From: Trametes villosa
Lineage: Eukaryota; Basidiomycota; Agaricomycetes; Polyporales; Polyporaceae
Assembly (NCBI GenBank): GCA_002964805.2
Contig: PUDQ02000092.1
Span: 1 to 26,885 of the forward strand
DNA length: 26,885 bases
Direction of reading: 5' to 3'
The position numbers and the translations under genes are program-made. This document shows, in pieces, positions 10,376-18,224 of the stretch. Position 1 is the stretch's first letter, and the number at the start of each line of letters is the position of its first letter. The notes beneath the pieces were generated by a model that was not told where the DNA came from, did no database searches, and was given only the letters and a program-made list of their open reading frames with translations.

Positions 10376-11280
10376 AGGGGGGTAGGAGGAGGGCATGGGG
10401 AGAGCGCAGGTTCAAGCGGACGGATCGCTGAGGTGTATACATCGCCTGATAGCTGCGTTCAGCAGCTTTCAGACGGTGTATAAAGCTCAGCTATCGGTGG
10501 GGAATTGGTGGAGATATCAGCTAGGGGAGGCAGCTGTGGCTGAGCACTGCTCGCCTCCCCTGGCTAAAACCGCGCACCGCGGGGCCGCGCAAACAGATGT
10601 CCCAGAATATGGCGTACACTACCTTTAAAAGGAGTCCTTTCCGACGCAATTCCGGCCACTAATGGCCGAGTTGCAGCTTGCAGGCCTGCCCCTGAGGTGG
10701 GGCAGGCGCTGCACCGGAACCGCTGGTCGGTTCTGCGCGCGTGAGGGCTCGTCCGGTGCGTATTGAGCATCCGAGTCCGGGGATATACTCCGCGCGCCCG
10801 CGCGCAAAGGAACGGCCGAGTTATAGCCTGGTTTCTGTGGGCAGAAGGGGGTATAAGCCTGGTGTGAAGCGCAATTAATACTTACCTGATTTGCGTCGCA
10901 ATACCTGCGTCTTGTTCGCCCTAAAAATGCGTTCAAAACGCGCCTAGAAACAACCGGATTGAGTGGAAACTGAGTGAGCTAGAGGGGGGGAGCCTACCAG
11001 GGTGTGGTACCTAAGGGGGCAAATAGCCGCCGGCCCCCCGAGGCTATCGGGAGGGCCGGGCAGCTCGGGAGATAAGGGGAGGGGCCTAATCAGTGAGATT
11101 AGGCCCTTATCTCCCCAGATCTGTTATCTCTGGAGAGATAACAGGCCTCCCCCGGGCTGCCTGCCTAATCAGGCAGCTCCCGGTGGCTGCCCCGGAGCTT
11201 CGTGACACAATACGAAGCTGCCGGTTCGTATTGCAAAACAGTCACGGGAGCTATACGGTTCGTTACACTATTTGGCTACA
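10376..11280 (-). repeat. E1 right inverted arm (905 bp)
   Basis: This is the reverse complement of 8483-9387 with almost no differences. Near-identity over 905 bp implies recent formation, or continuing homogenisation between the arms. Confidence 0.93.
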
Positions 11281-11289
11281 GCAACTGGT

Positions 11290-11298
11290 GGCTCCAGG
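11290..11298. repeat. E1 target-site duplication, right copy
   Basis: The nine bases GGCTCCAGG share GCTCCAG with 8465-8473. The outer base on each side differs, so the duplication is either 7 bp or 9 bp with later changes. Confidence 0.7.
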
Positions 11299-11676
11299 AA
11301 GTACGGCCGCAGGCCAGCATCCGTCGTTTGGGCTCCCACCGCGCGCTCGATCCGCGCGAGGAGGGGAGTGAGGCGAGCGTCACCGTCCGTCACGATCAAG
11401 TACGACTCCTGCACCCTGTCAGGCTGGGTTCGCGAGCAGCGCGCGACGACTCACGGTCGCGAAGATGGTCTCCTTCAGCGCGGCGTACCAGTCCTCCTGG
11501 CTGAACGACATCGCGTCCTCCATCTCCTCGAGGTTTGCAGTCTGCCGCTCGAGTTGCTGAAGGGCAAGCGGTTGGGCTTCCTCGCGGAGCGTGGCGACGG
11601 CGTCTTCGGTAGCGCGGAGTCCGTTCATGGCGTACAAGAGCTGAAGAGCGCGGCGCGCCCCCGATTCGCGAAGTCC

Positions 11677-11683
11677 TTAAATA
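11677..11683 (-). promoter_or_regulatory. TATA-like box of the interrupted paralogue
   Basis: TATTTAA on the minus strand lies about 40 nt upstream of the ATG at 11637, a plausible core-promoter position. No matching box was seen upstream of the 247-aa paralogue. Confidence 0.4.
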
Positions 11684-11708
11684 CGCCGCGACGCGGACGC
11701 GATCGCAT

Positions 11709-11749
11709 CGATAGCGACCGAGGACGGTCGGGATTTCAGCGAGGGGGAG
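11709..11749 (+). repeat. 41-nt segment shared with the upstream pol gene (2041-2080)
   Basis: The segment matches the pol coding sequence at 2041-2080 with one inserted base and two mismatches (shared core GCGACCGAGGACGGTC, then GATTTCAGCGAGGGGGAG). In pol it encodes the linker between RNase H and integrase. Here it stands alone upstream of the minus-strand gene and does not extend in either direction by eye. Confidence 0.75.
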
Positions 11750-12498
11750 ATGATGCGCACGGTGCCACGCTGACCCCAGGATCCTTCGCCAGGCCTCTAC
11801 GCTCGGCGCACCGCGCGTTATGCACGCGCTCGCGGAAGTGCGCGCGTCCCTCCCTTCAGGTATCCGCAAGGGCGCGGTGGTTCCGTTCGCGACGGGCCCG
11901 GGGGCTTCGCGCGCGTTGAGTGGGACTATCGGCCGAGCGGGCGGAGCGCGAGTCATCGCCAAGGTCGGGCGCAGCACGCGGGCAGCCTTATCGGGCGCGA
12001 CCGCCAATCGTAGGGCGGGCATTCGCGAGCGCGCGTGGACTCGCGCGCGGCGGGGCCGCTGTCCTCGCGATTCACGGCGCGGGCCCCCGAAGGTGTTCTG
12101 GATCCTTTCGCTGGCCCAGGCTTTGGTAGCACGATCCGGCCATGTACCTACGCGCCTCGGGCGCCAGAGAACTCAGATTCCTTTCCCCCCTCACCCTCAG
12201 GAGCTCAATTGCGTCTGCGTCCTCTCTCTGCGAATAGCGTCTTGCGTTGCGTTGCGTTGCGTTGCGTCCTTGCGTCTTTCACCGCGCCCGCGTTCGTGTT
12301 CCCCTCGCGAGCGCCTGCTCGTAGCTACTTTCGCGCCAGCGCCGCGACCTTCGCGAGACGTGCCAGCGCATCGCGCTCTCCCGCGAAGGGCACCCCGACT
12401 CGAACCTAGTTCTCCCTCGCTCCGCGCTTAGCTTCCCTACAGGCCTCGTCCTCCGAAGGCCCTCGGCCTGTCTCTGGTTGCCCCTAGGGGATAGTTGA
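11750..12498. other. GC-rich stretch without a supported gene
   Basis: This lies between the promoter side of the interrupted paralogue and the truncated retroelement. Open frames exist on both strands, as expected in GC-rich DNA, but none has recognisable content. It contains the pentanucleotide repeat at 12242-12266 and, at 12481-12490, the 10-base palindrome CCCCTAGGGG next to the retroelement breakpoint. I found no 5' LTR or primer-binding site here. Confidence 0.5.
12242..12266 (+). repeat. (TTGCG)5 microsatellite
   Basis: Five perfect tandem copies of TTGCG, with a further CTTGCG a few bases downstream. Confidence 0.95.
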
Positions 12499-14814
12499 GT
12501 GCATCACCGGATCGGACGCACCATACATGTATATCTAGACGACATATTCATATTCTCGAATACCCTGGAGGAGCATCTCGAAGCTCTCCGATGGGTATTC
12601 CAGCGCTTACGAGAGCAGAAGCTCTACCTGAGTGTCAAGAAAGTCGATATCCTGTCGCCGTCTATGGACTGTCTAGGCCATGTCGTTGACGACTTTGGTC
12701 TGCACGCCGACTCGGACAAAATGGTCCGAGTGCGTGATTGGCCCACGCCAAAGTCATGGCATGAAGTGCAACGATTCCTCGGCCTAGTACAATACTTGGC
12801 GCATTTCATGCCCGACGTATCTGCGTTCACGGGACCACTATCCTCGATGATGCGCAATGGACAGAGCTTCTTCTGGAGGCCGCTGCACCAGAAGTGTTTC
12901 GACGAGATCAAGGCGCTCGCCTGTAAAGCTCCTATCCTACGACCTATCGACCTGGCTAACCCGGATCCTATCTGGGTGGTCACTGACGCGTCATTCTCGG
13001 GCGTAGGAGCCATGTACGGTCAGGGACCGTCATGGGAGACGTGCCGGCCCGCCGGTTTCATGTCCAAAAAATTTACAAGCGCACAGTTCTCGTACTTCAC
13101 GTTCGAGCAGGAAGCCCTCGCTGTCGTCGAGGCGCTACTCAAATGGGAGGACAAATTATTAGGACGGCGGTTCACGCTCGTCACTGATCACAAGTCACTC
13201 AGCTTTATGAAGGAGAAACGGCGTGTCATTCCCCGTCTACAACGATGGATGGAGTACATAGGCCGATTCGACTTTACTATACTATGGGTGGAGGGCCTAA
13301 CTAACTGTGTCGCCGACGCTCTGTCACGGTATTACGCCAGTGAGGCTCGCGACGCCAGCCACGCGCCGTACGACCTGGTCGACGCGGACGTGCGACTGGA
13401 CCCGGAGGGCGACACTCTGGACCGCGACCGACTACTCGAATTGCGCGCCATGCACGTCACCGACCGGCAGGAGCCGCGCGACGAGGAGGCCCGGGAGCTG
13501 GGGCTTCACTCGCAACCCGTCGCACCGCCCCCGGGCGACGTCGCCGACTTGGTAGACCTCACGGCGATCGAGTCAACCGGAGAGGGCCCTGCCCTCGACC
13601 ACCTACTTGACTCCGAGATCGATCTGAGCGGCTGCCTGCGGAAGGGTTACGCCCCTGACCCGTTCTTCAGCAAGATTCTGGCGAATCCTACGGATCACGC
13701 ACGGTTCAAGGTCGCAGACGGGCTAGTCTGGCACCTCAGCCGCGAAGGCCGATGGGTCCTTGCGGTACCTAAGACACGCTGTGGCCAGAGGCTACTAGCG
13801 GAGATGATCATCACCCAGGCGCACACGGCCTTGGGACACCTGGGCCACCGCCGCACCAGTGATTACATCAGGCGATGCTTCTGGTGGCCGGCACTGGGCA
13901 GTATGGTCGAACGCTACTGCAGGACCTGTGGGACGTGTCAAACGACGAAGGCGTCCAACCAGAAGCCACCGGGCTTACTGCATAGTCTACCAACCCCGGA
14001 CCAGCCGTGGGCGTCCATCGTGATGGACTTCGTAGGACCGTTCCCGGCGTGCGACGGCAACGACTATCTATGGGTGGTCGTTGACCGCCTGACGGCAACG
14101 GTGCATCTCATCCCGACGGTGACCACCGTACGCGCATCCGAACTAGCATGGCTCTTCATTCGTGAGATAGTGAGGCTACACGGCCTCCCATCTTCCATTG
14201 TATCCGACAGGGATTCGAAATTTATTTCGAAATTTTGGCGCGAGGTGCATAGGCTCCTCGGCACCAAACTACTGATGTCCACGGCCTACCACCCCCAGAC
14301 CGATGGTACATCAGAGCGCACCATACGCACGGTGTCACAGATGCTCCGCGCGGTTGTCCGACCGGACCAACTGGATTGGGCGCGGCGAGTCCCCATGGTC
14401 GAGTACGCGATTAACGCGAGCCGCAACTCGTCGTTGGGGTTCGCCCCGTTCGAACTTTCCGGCGGCTACATGCCACGGATGCTGCCACACCTACACACCG
14501 ACCCGGCGTTGCCCGGAGTGCAGGACTTCGCGGAACGGGCCATCGACAACTTGCGGCAGGCTCACGACGCCCTGATTGCCAGTCGCGTCGAACAGACACA
14601 CTACGCGAATCAGCGCCGCCGGGACGAGGACCCGAGCGGTGAGGACCTGTTCGCAGTAGGCCAATCCGCGTATCTATCCACCGCGAACCTGAACCTGCCC
14701 AGGGGGAGAGCGCACAAGCTGCTCCCGCGATTTATCGGACCGTTCAAGATTACACGCGCCCGACCGGAGTCGTCGACGTACACACTCGATCTACCGGAGT
14801 CCTTGCGAAAACGC

Positions 14815-14823
14815 GGGATCTTC
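14815..14823 (+). repeat. E2 target-site duplication, left copy
   Basis: GGGATCTTC, identical to 17437-17445. It encodes Gly-Ile-Phe at the end of the GPF module. Keeping one copy gives KRGIF followed by PTFHVSKL, the expected chromovirus reading. Confidence 0.92.
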
Positions 14824-15790
14824 AGCAGCTGTGGTAGTTCTGATATAATAGGAACCGTCTAATAGCCCAGAGCGCATTACATTATAAACCGTAGAGCTTT
14901 TATTATATCATTTTCCGGCCCTCCCGCCCTAGTAGCAGCCCGGGCACCTGCCTAATACGGCCGATTTCGGCGGGTGGCTGCTTATCAGCCCGGGCCATTC
15001 TTATCTCTCATAGATAACACTCTAGTCTCATCAATCCGAGCTCCCGGCCACCCGGGTGGCGCGGGAATACGAGCGCTTTGGCCCTCGGCTGGCCACCTCC
15101 CCGATTAGGCAGGTTCTCCTCATTCCACCTCCCCTAGGCAGCTCTCCTCGTCCGTATCTCGCTCGTTTCGTACCCGATTCGCCTCGCAAGTGGCTCATTC
15201 GATTCGTATCGTCAAGCACTACAATATCCTCTAATGGAGCAAATCGATACGGTGCGTACTAACGTCACTACACAGTGTACATACTGGCCACCTAAGGCGA
15301 CGCGATCTGGACGATACCTCGCCCGTTTCGCGTCGCCTTGGGGCGCGCCCGGGCTCCCCAGAAAGCTGCTGAACAGGGCTTTCTGGCGAGTCCACGAGCG
15401 CGCGGATCGGCCCAGCGGTTGTGATTCTGCGCTCCGCCCATCCAGGGCAGGAGCACAGATTCACCTCCTGGGCTGTACATCGCTCAATTCGCATCAGATG
15501 CGGCTTGAACCTTGTACAGGCTCCCAGAACTCGATGGTCGTTTGCTCATCCAACTTTTCAGCCCAGGTAAAGCATCTAGAAAACCCCAGAAAGCGTCGTT
15601 CTGGGGCCTTGCCCCTGGACGACGGTTTCCTCGATATCTCGAGCATACGACCGCGCGCCGCCACCGCACGCATATCCCCGGAAAGCTGCTGAACGCAGCT
15701 TTCCGTCGGTATGCTTGCTGTGGCGATCCGACCGCTCGTCGTCGCGCAGCCTCTTCTCCCCCTCCCCATGCTACTCTCCCCCTTCCCCTC
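14824..15790 (+). repeat. E2 left inverted arm
   Basis: It pairs with about 16470-17436. The outer part, to about 15060, is nearly identical in both arms, including the perfect palindrome GCCACCCGGGTGGC (15047-15060). Beyond that the arms diverge by about a fifth of positions with little length change. The inner edge is approximate. Confidence 0.8.
15680..15704. repeat. Conserved stem-loop of the palindromic family, left copy
   Basis: A perfect 10-bp stem, GGAAAGCTGC with its complement, closes over the loop TGAAC. The mirror copy is at 16556-16580. A slightly altered form lies in both E1 arms (about 9291-9317 on the left), and a related stem (CCAGAAAGC..., loop TGAACAG) lies at about 15358-15386. 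Confidence 0.85.
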
Positions 15791-16469
15791 CCTTTCCTTC
15801 TCTCAGCTACCACTCTATGCGCAAGGTAACTGATGCCTAGGTATTTTTATGTGCTCATGTAGATGTACTAGCCGTCATTACATGTACAGGCTCAAGCAAT
15901 ACCATCTAATGTACAATTTTGCTGATCTGGCACCTTCAGTGTCCCATATACTACCCTATAGCCGGTGAGGGAAGCCATGGCTAAATCAACTGATAATCAT
16001 GCTAGATTCTACTACTATATACCTATCCAGGACATCAAGAATGGGGGCAAACGGTAGGAAACTCGCACAGATATGTATTTTACACCTTTAGATGGGCTCC
16101 CTACAGTGCTGTACTGTATGCAAGCCCAGGGCAGCCGCCGAGACCGTCTTAAGATGGCCTGTGGCTGAGCCCTCCCCGAGGAGATCTCACCATAGCTCTA
16201 CCACCGAGGCTCCTATCCCTTAGATATTTTGTACATACGTAGCCGTAATGCATACCTACAGGGATCCGCGCTCAACACGCTTATCGGGCGCGAGACGGGT
16301 CGGGGATCGCGTTGACTACCTGGAGAGGCCTGGAGGCACTGATAAGCCCGGAAAATGAGGGTTAGTGATTAGTACACTGATCGCATGGTACGATGCGGTT
16401 CTGCTATGTATTCCTAGGGAGGGACAGCTTAGATAAGGCGAAACGGGTAGGATTTGGACGAGTAGTGGC
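15791..16469. other. E2 AT-richer core
   Basis: The core lacks a supported gene. It carries ACGGTAGGAAACTCGCACAG near 16050, resembling the E1 core at about 9796, and a short dyad near 16110-16170 containing CTTAAG that recalls the central palindrome of E1. Confidence 0.5.
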
Positions 16470-17436
16470 CAGGTGAAGGGGGCAGGGGGGTGGGGAGAGG
16501 CATGTGGCGACTGCGACGGTTCCAGCGGTCGGACCACAACAAAAAGCATACCGACGGAAAGCTGCGTTCAGCAGCTTTCCGGGGATATGCGTTTCGTGGC
16601 GGTGCGCGTCCGCGTTCGCGGGATATCGGGAAAAGGGCCGTCCTGGGGCCAGGCCCCAGCATGAGGCTGTCTGGCGCTTTTGGACTGTTGTACCTGGGAT
16701 GGAAAGCCGAATGAGCGAATGCCCACCAAATAATAGGGGCCTGTACAACGTTTCAGCCAGAACCCTGGCAAAATGAGCGAGATTCAGCCCAGGAGGTGAG
16801 TCTGTGCTCCTGCCCTGGATGGGCGAAGCACAGAATCACAACCGCTGGGCCGATCCGCGCGCGCGTGGGCTCGCCAGAAAGCCCTGTTCAGCCTCGTTCT
16901 GGGGAGCCCGCACGCGCCCCGGTGCAACGCGAAACGGGCGAGATATCGCCCAGATCGCGTCGCCCAAGTGGGCCTATCTGTACACGCTGTATCGGGATGA
17001 GTACGTACCAAAACAACTTGCGCTATTGGAGCGAATTGTAGCGCTCGTTTCTGTGAATCGAATGAGCCACTTGCAAGGCAAATCGGATGAGAAACGAGTG
17101 AGATATGGAGCTGAAGAGCGGCCCAAGGGAGGAGGTAAGAGGAGAGCCTGCCTAATCGGGGCAGTTCCCAGCCGAGAGCCAAAGCGCTCGGATTCCCGCG
17201 CCACCCGGGTGGCCGGGAGCTCGGATTGATGAGATTAGAGTGTTATCTATGAGAGATAAGAATGGCCCGGGCTGATAAGCAGCCACCCGCCGAAATCGGC
17301 CGTATTAGGCAGGTGCCCGGGCTGCTACTAGGGCGGGAGGGCCGGAAAATGATATAATAAAAGCTCTACGGTTTATAATGTAATGCGCTCTGGGCTATTA
17401 GACGGTACATGTTATATTATAACTACCACAGCTTGT
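16470..17436 (-). repeat. E2 right inverted arm
   Basis: Inverted partner of 14824-15790. Identity is high from 17436 inwards to about 17200 and lower towards the core. Confidence 0.8.
16556..16580. repeat. Conserved stem-loop of the palindromic family, right copy
   Basis: Mirror of the stem-loop at 15680-15704, unchanged although its surroundings in the two arms differ by about 20%, which suggests selection on the hairpin. Confidence 0.85.
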
Positions 17437-17445
17437 GGGATCTTC
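17437..17445 (+). repeat. E2 target-site duplication, right copy
   Basis: GGGATCTTC, identical to 14815-14823, and immediately followed by the continuing pol frame. Confidence 0.92.
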
Positions 17446-18224
17446 CCGACGTTTCATGTCAGCAAGTTGCGCCCGCACGAGCCGAACGACGAGCGGTTAT
17501 TCCCACACCGCGACGTCGAAGTCTTCTATGACTTCGGTGAGGACCCCGAACGCGAGTACGTCGTGGACGACATACTGGCCCATGAATGGCGCGGCAACGC
17601 CGTCTCATTCGTTGTTTGATGGGCGGCAGGCGATAGCACCTGGGAACCATGGGAGAACGTCAAGGACCTCGAGGCCCTCGACCGGTACTTCGACGTCGTC
17701 GGTGTAACCGACTGGCGACGTCTGCCGCGACCAGCACCAAGGCGGTCGCATGGATCATCGCCAGCGGGCGAGCCGCGCGCGACGCAGCAACACGGGTTGG
17801 CAGTGGGGCGCGAGCGGACTGCGTCCGTCGCACCTCCAGCGCGACACCAGCCTCCGGTGGCGGGCCCGTCCACGAGCCGCACCGAGCCAGTCGGCGCGGC
17901 TGGCCTCCCTGCTCGAAACGGACGGGCGGACACCGCCGCTCGTGAGGAAACGCGGAGCGTCACGAACCCCGCACAACGGCGACAGCCACCGGCGCCGGTA
18001 CCGGACGGGGCACAGCCCCCGCCAGGAACAGGCACCGTCGGTACCCGCCGGACAGCCCGGGCTCACAAGCCGCGGGTGCGCACGTCATAGGCCGCCATTC
18101 GGCAATTGCCGCGGTACTGTACAGTACCACGTGGCGACCTGGACGCGCGCCTCCAGGGCAACAGGCCCGCATTCCTACTCGCTTCCCTATCAAACGCTTC
18201 ATCAAGTTCATCAAAACCGACCCC

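Larger units (their letters stand above)
8474..11289. mobile_element. E1: 2.8-kb palindromic foldback element (Mutator-like candidate)
   Basis: The whole segment is symmetrical about position 9881.5: base x pairs with 19763-x. Ends are AGCAGCTGTTGTAGCC on the left and, inverted, ACCAGTTGCTGTAGCC on the right, close to the ends of E2. Flanks CGCTCCAGC and GGCTCCAGG share GCTCCAG, a 7-bp duplication within a 9-bp window. The arms are GC-rich and hairpin-dense; the 988-bp centre is AT-richer. Open frames in the arms are mirror copies without recognisable domains, so no transposase is encoded and mobility would have to come from elsewhere. Long terminal inverted repeats plus roughly 9-bp duplications resemble non-autonomous Mutator-like or Foldback elements. 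An hAT-type (8-bp) origin cannot be excluded. The element interrupts a gene on the minus strand. Confidence 0.85.
8119..11637 (-). pseudogene. Paralogue of the 247-aa gene (215 aa before insertion), split by palindromic element E1
   Basis: Exon 1 runs 11637-11455 (61 codons). An intron of 46 nt (11454-11409; donor GTGAGT, acceptor TGCAG) follows, and exon 2 starts at 11408. At 11290 exon 2 is broken by E1 and resumes at 8464 after the second target copy, ending at TGA 8119. Counting one target copy gives 648 nt, a multiple of three, and the frame reads smoothly across the join (residues RPYF then LERLASVRRE). The intron sits at the same place as in the 247-aa neighbour, and exon 1 aligns with it (QLER...LEE...SQEDWYAAL). 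The remainder is Ala/Arg-rich helix, probably coiled coil. With E1 present, translation would enter the element and stop within a few codons. The gene is therefore probably inactive. Confidence 0.75.
14824..17436. mobile_element. E2: 2.6-kb palindromic foldback element, relative of E1
   Basis: Base x pairs with 32260-x. The ends are AGCAGCTGTGGTAGTT and, inverted, ACAAGCTGTGGTAGTT, closely like the ends of E1. It is flanked by a perfect 9-bp duplication, GGGATCTTC. The first 200-250 bp of each arm are almost identical; further in, the arms match at roughly 80%. It shares with E1 the stem GGAAAGCTGC over loop TGAAC, GAGATAAC and GATTAGGCAGG hairpin modules, a C/T-rich tract at the inner arm edge (CTCCCCATGC) and a GGAAACTC-containing AT-richer core. 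No transposase-like frame is present. It is probably a non-autonomous element moved by an unseen enzyme; a 9-bp duplication with long inverted repeats fits Mutator-like elements. Confidence 0.88.
12499..18090 (+). pseudogene. Ty3/gypsy pol fragment (partial RT, RNase H, integrase, chromodomain), split by E2
   Basis: A stop (TGA 12496-12498) lies directly upstream. Residues counted from 12499: YLDD 12-15, so most of the RT fingers and palm are missing. RNase H Asp163, Glu203/205, Asp230, Asp273. Integrase zinc module His442/447 with Cys477/480. Catalytic Asp510, Asp570, Glu606 with exactly 35 residues between the last two. A GPF-type module (RFIGPFKITR) follows. The frame is broken by E2 at 14824 and resumes at 17446 with PTFHVSKLRPHEP. 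A chromodomain follows (EYVVDDILAHEW... to STWEPWENV), interrupted by TGA at 17617-17619 where CGA (Arg) would keep the frame, and a Pro-rich tail runs to 18090. E2 plus one duplication is 2622 nt, a multiple of three. Confidence 0.88.

Noticed and set aside
11396..12022. 208-aa minus-strand open frame covering the upstream side of the interrupted paralogue
   Set aside because: It overlaps the better-supported exon and TATA-like box, and is low-complexity Arg/Ala/Pro sequence.
15031..17229. Open frames in the E2 arms with similar translations on opposite strands
   Set aside because: Explained by the inverted arms; frames are not conserved between arms where the sequence diverges.
8474..17436. 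E1 and E2 together as the two ends of one larger composite transposon
   Set aside because: Each has its own two ends and its own distinct target duplication, and each interrupts a different gene, so they are separate insertions.
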